64,000 nucleotides of DNA from CALDTK01 sp965215215 (GTDB lineage: Bacteria > Bacteroidota > Bacteroidia > Chitinophagales > Saprospiraceae), in NCBI GenBank assembly GCA_965215215.1, contig OZ244043.1, positions 248,001-312,000 on the forward strand, in the 5' to 3' direction. The position numbers and the translations under genes were made by a program. Under the pieces are notes generated by a model, which had not been told where the DNA came from, ran no database searches, and worked only from the letters and a program-made list of their open reading frames with translations. This document shows positions 41,413 to 50,269 of the stretch, piece by piece. Position 1 is the stretch's first letter. Each line of letters starts with the position of its first letter.

Positions 41413-43926
41413 ATGCTACGAATTTTAATGAGCTGCCTGCTCTTCGCTTTCGCTAAAACGAGTTTCGCCCAAGCCCCCCACACCATCGCCCGGGATTGGA
41501 ACGAAGTACTGCTCTCCTCGATCCGCGGGGATTTCGCGCGGCCGACCGTGCACGCGCGCAACCTATTCCACACGGGTATCGCGCTGTACGATGCCTGGGC
41601 GGTGTACGATCCGGTGGCCCAACCCGTGCTGCTCGGGCGGTCGTTCGGGGGCTTCGACGTGCCGCTCGACGCGGTTCCGGTGCCCGCCGACGTGCGTGCC
41701 GCCCGGGATGAGGCCATGAGTTTCGCGGCCTACCGCTTGATCCGCTACCGGTTTCGCCAGTCGCCCCGGCGCGACGAGATGAACCGTCGCCTCGATAGCC
41801 TGATGGCCGCGCACGACTACGATGTCGGCAATCGGCGCCGCAACTACGCCGAAGCCGGCGCGGCCGAGCTCGGCAACTACCTCGGGCAGCAGCTCATCGA
41901 CTTCGGGAACCAAGACGGCTCCAACGACGCGGACGACTACATCAGCAAGTTTTACCAGAGCTTCAATCCCCCCCTGCAGATGGACGAGCCGGGTAATCCG
42001 AGCATGACGGATCCCGACCGCTGGCAGCCGCTCGCCCTGCGGGAGTCGGTCGACCAGGCGGGCAACCCGATCTCCGGCGCGCAACAAGACTTCCTCGGAC
42101 CGGAATGGGGAAGCGTTACCCCGTTCGCCCTGAAGGCCGAAGACCGCAGCGCGTACACGCGCGACGGCTTCGACTACCTCGTGTACCACGACCCGGGTCC
42201 TCCCCCGCGCATGCGCGAAGGCGGCGACGAGTCGCGGGAACGTTACCAAAGGGGCCACGAGATGGTCGGGATCTGGAGTAGCCTACTCGACCCGTCCGAT
42301 GGCGTCGAAATAGACATCAGCCCCGGTGCTACCGGCCGCTCTACCCTACTGCCCGAACCGGAGGGCTACTACGATTACTACCGCGAGTTTGAGGGCGGGG
42401 ACACCACGGGCGGTCTCGCCTTAAACCCGATTACCGGACGTCCCTACGCCCCCAACGTCGTTAACCGCGGCGACTACCTCCGGGTGCTGGCCGAATTTTG
42501 GGCGGATGGCCCGGAGTCCGAAACGCCGCCCGGGCACTGGTTTTTGGTGATGAACTACGTTCACGACCAGCCGGATTTCGAGCCCCGGTGGCGCGGTCGG
42601 GGTCCGATCCTCGACCGCCTCGAGTACGACGTCAAGGCCTACCTCACCCTCGGCGCGGCGATGCACGATGCGGCCGTAACCGCCTGGGGCATCAAGGGGC
42701 GCTACGACTCGCCCCGGCCGGTGAGCGCCATTCGCTTCATGGCCGAACGCGGGCAGCGGTCCGACCCCGATTTGCCGAACTACGATCCGGAGGGACTGCG
42801 CATCGAGCCGGGTTACATCGAGCAAATCGAAAACGGGGACGCGCTGGGCGGGCGCAACGGGGAGTACGTCGGCGACATGCGGATCAAGGCCTGGCGTGGC
42901 CCCAGGTACATCACCGACCCGGAGTCTACCCGGGCCGGGGTGGGCTGGATCCGGGCCAAAGAGTGGTATCCCTACCAACAGCCCACCTTCGTGAGCCCGC
43001 CCTTCGCGGGCTACACGAGCGGCCACTCCACCTTCAGTCGGGCCGCCGCGGAAGTCCTCACCACCATCACCGGTAGCCCTTACTTCCCGGGCGGACTCGG
43101 GACGTTCCGGGCCAAGCGGGACGACTTTTTGGTCTTCGAAGCCGGTCCGACCACCGACGTGGAGTTGCAGTGGGCCACCTACCGCGACGCCGCCGACGAG
43201 GTGGCGATGTCCCGCATCTTCGGTGGGATCCACCCCCCGGCCGACGACATCCCGGGGCGTCGGATCGGGATCGAGATCGCGGCCGATGTGCTGTTGAAGG
43301 TGGGCGAATACTTCGATCCCAATGCTCCGAACCTAGCCGGCGCGGAGGCTACTCCCCGCGTACTTACCGCCCGAGACACCGGCACCTCCGCGCTCACGAT
43401 CCGGCTCGAGTTCAGCGAGCCGATGGATACGGTCGAGGGGCTCGCCTACCGGCTGCCCCCGGATTTGCCGGAAGGCGTACTCACCGTGGCGAGCGAGCGC
43501 TGGATCGGCACCCAAACCTATGCGCTCACCTTCGACGTCCGCTACCGAAACGTCGCCTACCCGGGCGTCAACCTCGAACTCGAAGCGTACGATTTGAGCG
43601 GGCAGGCCCTCGTCGTACCCACGACGAGTCCGCTCTTCGACATCAGTATGCTTACCACGAGTGTGCTGTCGGCGCCCGAGTTCGCCGCGAGGGCGAGCGT
43701 GTACCCGAACCCTACCAGGGATGAGTTCGCGATCGACGGCCTCGGTGAGTCGGCCCTCGGCGGCGAGCTCCAGTTGGTTGACGTGGCGGGCCGCCGCGTG
43801 AGGACCTGGGCGGTGGACTCGATCGACGGGGTGTACTCGATCGGCGATCTACCGGCAGGACTATACACACTCGCACTACGGGATCGGGAGCACCGAATTT
43901 ACAATTGGCGAATCGTGCACCGCTGA
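41413..43926 (+). CDS. Secreted vanadium-haloperoxidase-like PAP2 protein with T9SS sorting domain
   Basis: 837 residues. The signal peptide ends near SFAQ. The middle carries the vanadate/phosphate pocket of the haloperoxidase-acid phosphatase group: K-x6-RP (Lys428, Arg435-Pro436 in IKGRYDSPRPVSAIRF), SGH (536-538 in GYTSGHSTFSRAAAEV) and R-x5-H (Arg601, His607 in RIFGGIHPPADD). A beta-sandwich segment with FSEPMDTVEG (about 650-745) follows. The last 78 residues (YPNPTRDEFAIDG ... GLYTLALRD) form a Por/type IX secretion C-terminal domain, so it is exported to the surface or medium. Halide oxidation is possible but untested. The open frame extends much further upstream, but ATG 41413 starts the signal. 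Confidence 0.87.
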   Translation: MLRILMSCLLFAFAKTSFAQAPHTIARDWNEVLLSSIRGDFARPTVHARNLFHTGIALYDAWAVYDPVAQPVLLGRSFGGFDVPLDAVPVPADVRAARDEAMSFAAYRLIRYRFRQSPRRDEMNRRLDSLMAAHDYDVGNRRRNYAEAGAAELGNYLGQQLIDFGNQDGSNDADDYISKFYQSFNPPLQMDEPGNPSMTDPDRWQPLALRESVDQAGNPISGAQQDFLGPEWGSVTPFALKAEDRSAYTRDGFDYLVYHDPGPPPRMREGGDESRERYQRGHEMVGIWSSLLDPSDGVEIDISPGATGRSTLLPEPEGYYDYYREFEGGDTTGGLALNPITGRPYAPNVVNRGDYLRVLAEFWADGPESETPPGHWFLVMNYVHDQPDFEPRWRGRGPILDRLEYDVKAYLTLGAAMHDAAVTAWGIKGRYDSPRPVSAIRFMAERGQRSDPDLPNYDPEGLRIEPGYIEQIENGDALGGRNGEYVGDMRIKAWRGPRYITDPESTRAGVGWIRAKEWYPYQQPTFVSPPFAGYTSGHSTFSRAAAEVLTTITGSPYFPGGLGTFRAKRDDFLVFEAGPTTDVELQWATYRDAADEVAMSRIFGGIHPPADDIPGRRIGIEIAADVLLKVGEYFDPNAPNLAGAEATPRVLTARDTGTSALTIRLEFSEPMDTVEGLAYRLPPDLPEGVLTVASERWIGTQTYALTFDVRYRNVAYPGVNLELEAYDLSGQALVVPTTSPLFDISMLTTSVLSAPEFAARASVYPNPTRDEFAIDGLGESALGGELQLVDVAGRRVRTWAVDSIDGVYSIGDLPAGLYTLALRDREHRIYNWRIVHR

Positions 43927-43973
43927 TCTAGCCCACGCTACAACTGAGGTCGGCGAGAGACGTTAGTCCAGAC

Positions 43974-45080
43974 ATGATCGGCTATCAGTTCAGCGACTAC
44001 GTAGCGAAACGAGACGAGCAGGACCCCTTCGAACGGCTCCTCAACATTTTCAAGGAGCTGCTCATGCATACGAGTGGCGACGTGTCCGAAGCGCTCAGCT
44101 GGCTCACCCAGCTCGACAAGCAGTACGGTCTGACCGACGATGAGTACGGGATGGCCGATTTCATTCAAGACCTCATCGACAAGGGATTCATCGGGCAACC
44201 CGACCCGAAGACCCCCGGCTTTGCCCCGAGCTCGAAGTTGGAGCTCCAACTGCGCCGCAAAGCGCTCGACGATATCTTCGGTCAGATAAAAAAATCGAAG
44301 CGCGGCAACCACTCCACCAAAGGCAGCGGTCAGGGCGACGAGTTCACGAGCGAGACGCGCGCCTACGAGTTCGGCGATCCGCTCGACCAGCTCTCGATGA
44401 CCGATACGCTGAAGAACTCGTACATCAACCACGGCATCGACAACTTCAGCCTGACCCACGACGACCTCGAGGTGCGGGAGACGTTCTCGCAGGCCCAAAC
44501 CTCGACGGTGCTGATGATCGACATCAGTCACTCGATGATCCTCTACGGGGAGGATCGGATTACGCCGGCAAAGCGAGTGGCGCTCGCGTTGAGTGAGCTC
44601 ATTACGACCCGCTACCCGAAGGATACGCTCGACATCGTCGTGTTCGGTAACGACGCCTGGCAGGTAGAGATGAAGGACCTACCTTACCTCAAGGTGGGAC
44701 CGTACCACACGAATACCGTCGCTGGCTTGGAGCTGGCCATGGACTTACTGAAGCGTCGGCGCAACCCGAACAAGCAGATCTTCATGATCACGGACGGGAA
44801 GCCGACGTGTATCAAGCGGGGTAAGAACTACTATAAGAACTCGTTTGGTCTCGATCGAACGATCGTTAACCGGACTCTAGCGCTCGCGGTCAAATGCCGC
44901 AAGCTCGGCGTGCCTATCACTACGTTTATGATCGCCCGGGACCCCTACCTCGTGCAGTTCGTAGATTCGTTCACCAACGCGAATAACGGCAAGGCCTTTT
45001 ACTCTTCGCTCGACGGTTTAGGGGAGAATTTATTTATGGATTACCGCAAAAATAAGGGTCCGGGAAAAGGTAAGAAGTAG
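43974..45080 (+). CDS. VWA-domain protein
   Basis: 368 residues, cytoplasmic. An N-terminal helical region is followed by a charged stretch with Gly/Ser (about 105-125), and then a von Willebrand factor A domain from about 178. The metal site DISHSM (DxSxS, from Asp183), TVAGLELAMDLL and the late MITDGKP Asp are all visible. The type resembles CoxE/BatA-like VWA proteins that work with a MoxR AAA+ ATPase, but no ATPase is nearby. It starts at ATG 43974 and overlaps the DUF4442 gene by one base (TAGTG), so translation is coupled. Confidence 0.85.
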   Translation: MIGYQFSDYVAKRDEQDPFERLLNIFKELLMHTSGDVSEALSWLTQLDKQYGLTDDEYGMADFIQDLIDKGFIGQPDPKTPGFAPSSKLELQLRRKALDDIFGQIKKSKRGNHSTKGSGQGDEFTSETRAYEFGDPLDQLSMTDTLKNSYINHGIDNFSLTHDDLEVRETFSQAQTSTVLMIDISHSMILYGEDRITPAKRVALALSELITTRYPKDTLDIVVFGNDAWQVEMKDLPYLKVGPYHTNTVAGLELAMDLLKRRRNPNKQIFMITDGKPTCIKRGKNYYKNSFGLDRTIVNRTLALAVKCRKLGVPITTFMIARDPYLVQFVDSFTNANNGKAFYSSLDGLGENLFMDYRKNKGPGKGKK

Positions 45081-45580
45081 TGGTCGCCGAACGGCAGCTC
45101 ACCACCGCCCAAGAGAAGCTAGCGGGGCGGATGATCGACCCGCGACTGTACTTCCTGTTCGCGCTTCGCCGGTTACCCTCGACCGCGTTTTGGGGCTTAC
45201 GCGTGGCGGAGTTGGCAGCGGATAAGTGTGTAGTTACGTTACCCTACGGATGGCGCACCCAAAATCCGTTTCGGTCGATCTACTTTGCCGCGCAGTGTGG
45301 CGCGGGGGAGCTTTCCACCGGGGCGCTCGCGCTGCTTCACTTGGAGGGCAAAGCGAAAACGAGTATGCTCGTCACTGGCTTTCGGAGCCAATTCTACAAG
45401 AAGGCTACCGCCGATCTGCGTTTGGTGTGCGAAGATGGCCACCTCATCGGAGAAGCCGTCCGCGGCACATTGGAATCCGGCGGGGGGACAACGGTCGCTG
45501 CGAAGAGCCGCGCCTTTCTGCCGGACGGTACTTTGGCCAGCGAATTCGAAATTATTTGGAGCTTTAAACGCAAGACTTGA
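45080..45580 (+). CDS. DUF4442 hotdog-fold thioesterase-like protein
   Basis: 166 residues. ITLPYGWRTQNPFRSIYFAAQCGAGELSTGALAL-type sequence (here VTLPYGWRTQNPFRSIYF) and the overall length fit DUF4442, a hotdog-fold group related to PaaI thioesterases. Activity is not established. The GTG start at 45080 shares one base with the preceding stop. The gene ends in a TTGA overlap with the following membrane protein, so the three genes form a tightly coupled unit. Confidence 0.8.
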   Translation: MVAERQLTTAQEKLAGRMIDPRLYFLFALRRLPSTAFWGLRVAELAADKCVVTLPYGWRTQNPFRSIYFAAQCGAGELSTGALALLHLEGKAKTSMLVTGFRSQFYKKATADLRLVCEDGHLIGEAVRGTLESGGGTTVAAKSRAFLPDGTLASEFEIIWSFKRKT

Positions 45581-46233
45581 ACCCGTTCATTAAATTATCC
45601 CTCCGCTTATTATTTTACGCGGTCCTAACCACGATTGCATACGTAGTTATTCGCTTCGACGCTACGAACCAAGAATACTCGGAGCAGTCGCTCACCGAAT
45701 ACAGCCAGGAGTTGCTCTTACTCGCGGTTGTGGTCTTGAGCGTATGGTCCGTTCGAAGGACTCCGATAAATCGGGCGTTTATCGTGTTGCTCGGCTTTGT
45801 GTCATTCATATCGTTCATTCGGGAGTTTAACAATACTCTCACCGAGTATTTATTTCCGGGTGCCTGGTCTACACTCGTCGCTATTACTTTCGTACCGGCG
45901 ATCTTCTATTTCTACCGGCGGCTTCCGCAGTTGCGGAACGATATTTTAGTCAGTTCGAATACGTTCGGCTTCGGTATACTCGTCTCGGGTACGCTCTTGC
46001 TGCACGTTTTCTCCAGATTTTACGGAGCTAACGAAATTTGGCAATTCCACATGGGGGAACACTTCGACCGTGGGGTAGCGCGCGTGTCGGAGGAGAGTAT
46101 CGAGCTTATGGCCTACCTGCTTCTACTGATGGGCACTATTGAGGTCATTAAGCACACACTGGATTTGGATGCGGATACGGACAAAGGCCGACGCTCGATA
46201 GGCTCCACGGTGCCTGCACGGCTTACGAAGTAG
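45577..46233 (+). CDS. Six-helix membrane protein, unknown function
   Basis: 218 residues, not recognised. About six hydrophobic segments are spread along the chain (near 8-25, 45-60, 66-82, 93-112, 128-145, 172-190), with a charged C-terminal tail. The TTG start at 45577 overlaps the preceding TGA (TTGA), and this coupling decides the start. Its base composition is visibly more AT-rich than the genes around it, a possible sign of separate origin or just of membrane-protein codon use. It converges with the LptF/G gene, overlapping it by 11 bp. Confidence 0.65.
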   Translation: MNPFIKLSLRLLFYAVLTTIAYVVIRFDATNQEYSEQSLTEYSQELLLLAVVVLSVWSVRRTPINRAFIVLLGFVSFISFIREFNNTLTEYLFPGAWSTLVAITFVPAIFYFYRRLPQLRNDILVSSNTFGFGILVSGTLLLHVFSRFYGANEIWQFHMGEHFDRGVARVSEESIELMAYLLLLMGTIEVIKHTLDLDADTDKGRRSIGSTVPARLTK

Positions 46234-47806
46234 TCGCACTAGCCTTCGAACGTCGGGGTACGCGACTCCACACCCATTTTGCGGCAGTCTGAACGCGCTC
46301 GGTTAGGGCGAAGCTGGTGTCGTTCATTGCCTTATAGGTGAGCATAACTCCGATCGGGAAGATCGCTAGGGTGGGTGCCCACGCCGCCACAGCGGGTTGC
46401 AACGTGTAACTTTCCATCAATTTCTTACACATGATGGTTAGCACGATGAATACCATAAAGAAAATGATCGATACCAGGATTGGGTAGCCGAACCCACCCT
46501 TGCGGATAATCGCTCCCATCGGTGCACCGATGAAGAGAAACATGAAGCACGCCATAGCGAAAGAGAACTTCACATTGCGTTCGTAGATGTGGCGAATCAA
46601 ACTGTCTCGCTGCGCCGTCAGTCGGTTATCGGCCCCTTCGGAGTAGCTCGATATAGAGCGTACGTAGCCGAGCGCCCGGTCTGCGAAGCTGTTCATCTTG
46701 TACTTGGGTTTCGAAGAGACGAAGTCGACGTAACTCGCTAGGGTACTGTCCTCCGCACTTATGGGCGCCGTGTTGATCCTGCTACCGGCTAGCCCGGCGA
46801 CACGGGGTTCGGTGACTTCGCTATTGAGTCTCTGCGGCCTGCCGGGTGCGGGCTGCTCCTCGCTCGAGACTTCCGTAGAGTCTCTAGCGTCGCGATCTAG
46901 ATCGCGCAGGGGGCTTATGTACCGCCCGACTTCCACGCCGAGTCGCTCCCGCCGATAGTCCATCGCGAGACGGATGCTGTCCGCGGCTAAGCCGAGCTGC
47001 GCGGCCGAGAGCATGTTTTGATGTGATTCGAAGGCCGACTCATCGGTATGCGTTATCTCGAATTCGGAGAGGTCGAAGCTCTTGCGGTAGGTAGCGAATT
47101 TGGTGCGCACGAAGGGGTAGGTCCGCCGCCGCGCATCCGCCTCCTGCTCGGGCTCCTGGTACTGGTAACCGTCTTCGAGCTCGAGCACGAAGTAGCGCTC
47201 GTCGGGCGTAATATTCATGGAACCGTGTTCGGCGTTTACGCCCTCAAGTCGACCGCGTAAGTTGCCTCCCTGCCGAAAGAGCATTACGTCCTCGAGGTTA
47301 CGGTCGTCCTCGTCTTTCTTGCCGATCCGGATAGAGAATCCTTGGAAGTCGTCGTTGAAAGCTCCCTCCTCCAGGCTGAGGGTCGGTTTCTGTTTGCGGA
47401 TATCGTACAGCCTGGTCTTCGCTTTGAGGTTCGCTACCGGAATTAAGTAGTTACTGCAGGCGAAGGAGAAGCCGGCGATGATCAGGCAACAGAGCGCCAG
47501 TGGCATCATCACGCGCAGCAGCGGTATGCCCGCCGACTTCATGCTGGCCAGCTCGTAGTGCTCGGCTAGATTGCCCATCGTCATGACGCTAGCGATGAGC
47601 ACGGCCACCGGTAGAGCCATAGGCATCAAACTCACCGAGAGGTAGCTTACCAATTCTACGAGCAACAGTGGCCCGGCGCCTTTGCCGATGATCTCGTCGA
47701 TGTACACCCAGAGGTACTGCATTAGAAATGCGAACAGTGCGATACCGAAAGCCACCGTAAATGGACCAACGAAACTCACGACTAACAGGCGGTCGATTTG
47801 CTTCAT
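46223..47806 (-). CDS. LptF/LptG family lipopolysaccharide-export permease
   Basis: 527 residues. Three N-terminal membrane helices begin with MKQIDRLLVVSFVGPFTVAF, with LMPMALPVAVLIASVMTMGNLAEHYELASMKSAGIPLLRVM containing the coupling helix. A large periplasmic beta-jellyroll domain follows (about 110-400), then three C-terminal helices (FAMACFMFLFIGAPMGAIIRKGGFGYP). This is the LptF/LptG plan: the permease of the Lpt ABC exporter moving LPS to the outer membrane. The periplasmic part is longer than in E. coli. It follows an MscS gene by 3 bp and is co-transcribed with it. Confidence 0.9.
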   Translation of the reverse strand: MKQIDRLLVVSFVGPFTVAFGIALFAFLMQYLWVYIDEIIGKGAGPLLLVELVSYLSVSLMPMALPVAVLIASVMTMGNLAEHYELASMKSAGIPLLRVMMPLALCCLIIAGFSFACSNYLIPVANLKAKTRLYDIRKQKPTLSLEEGAFNDDFQGFSIRIGKKDEDDRNLEDVMLFRQGGNLRGRLEGVNAEHGSMNITPDERYFVLELEDGYQYQEPEQEADARRRTYPFVRTKFATYRKSFDLSEFEITHTDESAFESHQNMLSAAQLGLAADSIRLAMDYRRERLGVEVGRYISPLRDLDRDARDSTEVSSEEQPAPGRPQRLNSEVTEPRVAGLAGSRINTAPISAEDSTLASYVDFVSSKPKYKMNSFADRALGYVRSISSYSEGADNRLTAQRDSLIRHIYERNVKFSFAMACFMFLFIGAPMGAIIRKGGFGYPILVSIIFFMVFIVLTIMCKKLMESYTLQPAVAAWAPTLAIFPIGVMLTYKAMNDTSFALTERVQTAAKWVWSRVPRRSKASATTS

Positions 47807-47809
47807 GCC

Positions 47810-48730
47810 CTAGACATTCTTCGGTGTACCCGCACTACCGGCCGCGAGGGCAACAGAATCTGATCCGTGATCGACGCCATTAGAATTTTTGAGGGCTTCC
47901 GGATTACGGAGCCACATGTCGCGCTGCGGAAATGGGATTTGCACGCCCTGCTGCTCGAAGAATTGATTGACCGCGTAACGTAGATCCGACTTTACAAATT
48001 CGATGCGCCAGGGTTCGCGTGAGTAGAAATACAGTCTAAAATCGAGGCTAGACTCACCGAAATCGACAAACATCACCCGGGGCACCGGCCGTTCGAGTAC
48101 GTCGGGATGCTCGTTGGCCGCACGCTCGAGCAGGCGGGTTACCACGTCTACGTCGGAACCGTAGGCCACCCCTACCTGGATGTGGAAACGCAGTGGATTG
48201 CGGTTGTGCGACCAGTTGACGATGTTGTCGACCACCAGGTGCGAGTTGGGCACGATGATCACGATGTCATCGCGGGTGACGACCTTGCTCGTGCGGAGCC
48301 CGATCTCAACGACGCGACCGATGAAGTTGTCGACCTCGACCACGTTGCCAACCTCGACCGGGCCTTCCACGAGCAGCAGGATGCCACTGAAGAAATCGTT
48401 AAACGTCTGCTGAAGTCCCAGACCGACCCCCACCAACAACGCCGCCGCCCCCGCCCAAACCGCGGAGAACTGGATACCGATCACCCCGAAAGCCCACAGG
48501 ATGCCCGTGAGGTAGATGAGGTAGGTGATGATTTGGTTGACCGCGTAGCTGCGACCGATGTCGACCCCGTTACGCCGGAAGAAAGGCTTGAGGATAAACC
48601 GGTTGATCCCCAGGGAGCCGAGGCGCGTCAGCAACACGATGATGAGTGCGAATAATAGGTCGCGAACCGTGAGCGCGGAGCTGTCGCCAGTCCACAACTC
48701 GAAGGCGAGGAAATCGCGCAGTTCTTCCAT
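47810..48730 (-). CDS. Mechanosensitive ion channel (MscS family), second copy
   Basis: 306 residues. Helices at about 25-45 and 65-85 and a pore helix AAALLVGVGLGLQQTFNDFFSGILLL lead into the beta domain, with VVEVDNFIGRVVEIGLRTSKVVTRDDIVIIVPNSHLVVDNIVNWS. The C-terminal cage domain ends with FFEQQGVQIPFPQRDM. It relieves hypo-osmotic pressure. It differs clearly from the copy at 24676. It is upstream of and close to the LptF/G gene (3-bp gap), and divergent from the TPR gene. Confidence 0.92.
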   Translation of the reverse strand: MEELRDFLAFELWTGDSSALTVRDLLFALIIVLLTRLGSLGINRFILKPFFRRNGVDIGRSYAVNQIITYLIYLTGILWAFGVIGIQFSAVWAGAAALLVGVGLGLQQTFNDFFSGILLLVEGPVEVGNVVEVDNFIGRVVEIGLRTSKVVTRDDIVIIVPNSHLVVDNIVNWSHNRNPLRFHIQVGVAYGSDVDVVTRLLERAANEHPDVLERPVPRVMFVDFGESSLDFRLYFYSREPWRIEFVKSDLRYAVNQFFEQQGVQIPFPQRDMWLRNPEALKNSNGVDHGSDSVALAAGSAGTPKNV

Positions 48731-48796
48731 GCTTGCTGGGTCCTAAGCTAAACGGAGCGAGCGCACCAACGTTGCGTGTGCAACATTACCGCGCAG

Positions 48797-49126
48797 ATGC
48801 CGCTTGACCGACTTACTAAAATCCGCGAGCTCCTACTCGCGGCACCGACCGATGACTTCCTCCTGTTTGCTCTCGCGCAGGAGCAGCGCAATCGCGGGGA
48901 CGCCCGCGCGGCGATCGAGGCCTTCGAGCACCTCCGCGAGGTGAATCCGGGGTACGTGGGCCTGTACTACCACCTGGCGGAACTGCTCGCCGCACACGAC
49001 GAACCGGCTCGCGCTCGGTCGATCTACGAAACCGGTATCGAGGTAGCCCAGCGCGCGAAAGATCGGCACGCGCTCGCCGAGTTACGCAATGCCTACGCGA
49101 ACTGGGAGATCGAGCGGGCCGACTGA
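48797..49126 (+). CDS. Short tetratricopeptide-repeat protein
   Basis: About 109 residues, with two to three TPR-like helix pairs (FALAQEQRNRGDARAAIEAFEHLREVNPGYVGLYYHLAELLAAHDEPARARSIYETGI). It is a cytoplasmic interaction module of unknown partner. The ATG at 48797 is preferred to a GTG 21 bp upstream. A small hairpin, GTTGC-gtgt-GCAAC (48771-48784), sits just before it. Its 3' end overlaps the convergent dapF by 34 bp. Confidence 0.8.
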   Translation: MPLDRLTKIRELLLAAPTDDFLLFALAQEQRNRGDARAAIEAFEHLREVNPGYVGLYYHLAELLAAHDEPARARSIYETGIEVAQRAKDRHALAELRNAYANWEIERAD

Positions 49127-49947
49127 AGTACCTGCCCCACGTCGACGCTTCCGGTAAACACCAACGCGGTGGGGCCGATGAGTCGGACCCCGGAGAGCGC
49201 ACCGTCCGCCGCCCGCTCGAAGGTGACCGCGAGTCGGCCGCCGCGCGCGTAAACCTCCACGCGCACGCGCCCGACGCGCGCCGTCCGGGTAGCGTAGCTG
49301 ACGGCCGCCGCGGTTACGCCCGTCCCGCAGGCGAGCGTCTCGGCCTCGACCCCGCGTTCGTAGGTGCGGATGGCGAGCGCGTTGGCCGCCAGCTCCGTGA
49401 CGTAATTCACGTTGATGCCCCCCGTTTTGGCGAAAGCCTCCTGGTAACGGATCCGTCGGGCCGCGGCTTCGATGTCGCCTTGCGGCAAAACGGAGGTCCA
49501 CTGAACGTAGTGGGGGGAGCCGGTGTCCACGGTGTCGACGTCCGTGCCTACGCGGTGGAGCTGCGCGGCGATCGACATGCTCACCCCTACCTCACCGCCG
49601 GCTGCATCGTAGAGGACCCCGGTGTGGGCGCCGTCGTTGGCTTCGAAGTTTGCTACCTCCTTCGGCGCGAGCAGGCCCAACCGATGGGCGAAAGCGATAA
49701 AGCAGCGGGCGCCGTTCCCGCAAAAGCTCGACGGGGCGCCGTCGGCGTTGTAGTACACCATCCGCAGGGGCGCCTCCGGGCTGCGCGCCCCGCGCAACAG
49801 GATAAGTCCGTCCGCACCCACGCCCGTTCGCCGGGCGCACAAAGCCGCTATCCAATCGGCCCGCTCCTGGAAGTCCGGGTTCGGTCGGCGATCGTCGATG
49901 CAAATGAAATCGTTACCCGCGCCGTGCAGCTTGCAAAACTGTAGCAT
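49093..49947 (-). CDS. dapF: Diaminopimelate epimerase
   Basis: 284 residues. It interconverts LL- and meso-diaminopimelate for lysine and peptidoglycan synthesis. KLHGAGNDFICIDDR is the N-terminal signature. The two catalytic cysteines are Cys76 in SSFCGNGARC and Cys207 in LACGTGVTAA. GSPHYVQ and GINVNYV are also conserved. The ATG at 49945-49947 gives the usual length. A small membrane-protein gene lies just upstream on the same strand (9-bp gap). Confidence 0.94.
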   Translation of the reverse strand: MLQFCKLHGAGNDFICIDDRRPNPDFQERADWIAALCARRTGVGADGLILLRGARSPEAPLRMVYYNADGAPSSFCGNGARCFIAFAHRLGLLAPKEVANFEANDGAHTGVLYDAAGGEVGVSMSIAAQLHRVGTDVDTVDTGSPHYVQWTSVLPQGDIEAAARRIRYQEAFAKTGGINVNYVTELAANALAIRTYERGVEAETLACGTGVTAAAVSYATRTARVGRVRVEVYARGGRLAVTFERAADGALSGVRLIGPTALVFTGSVDVGQVLQSARSISQFA

Positions 49948-49956
49948 CTGCGTTCG

Positions 49957-50154
49957 TTAATCTCGGCCGACGGCGGTAGCGGTAGGCGAGTTGCTCGGCG
50001 AGCTGCCCTCCACCAACGGAACCCCGCGGTAGAGACTAACTCCGATCGCCAATAAAATCAGAAAGCCGATGAGCGCGGCCCCGAAGAAGGAGAATCGCCA
50101 GCCCCAAATATTGCCGAGGTAATTGTCCTCGTTAGCTGGTTCGTATCTCCACAT
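49957..50154 (-). CDS. Small single-span membrane protein
   Basis: 65 residues from the ATG at 50152-50154 (MWRYEPANEDNYLGNIWGWRF), followed by a hydrophobic helix (FFGAALIGFLILLAIGVSLY) and a short polar tail. Not recognised. A longer version from the ATG at 50190 is possible, but a promoter-like TACCTTTC lies inside that extension (about 50183-50176), which favours the shorter start. It shares a divergent region with the DegP-like protease and precedes dapF by 9 bp. Confidence 0.6.
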   Translation of the reverse strand: MWRYEPANEDNYLGNIWGWRFSFFGAALIGFLILLAIGVSLYRGVPLVEGSSPSNSPTATAVGRD

Positions 50155-50192
50155 AGCCTGGTCACAAATAGAATCGAAAGGTACGTGCATCC

Positions 50193-50222
50193 GATTGGCT
50201 CGCGAAACTATCTTGGCCAATC
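50193..50222. promoter_or_regulatory. 7-bp inverted repeat, two helical turns apart, in divergent promoter
   Basis: GATTGGC (50193-50199) and GCCAATC (50216-50222) are exact reverse complements, with centres 23 bp apart. They lie between the small membrane protein and the DegP-like protease. The spacing suits a dimer binding one face of DNA. A TATCTTGG element (50209-50216) between the arms may be a -7 site for the protease. Confidence 0.42.
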
Positions 50223-50269
50223 TAGCCTCGCGTGGTTGATGACCTCCACGCTCTCAGTGCTCCACATTC

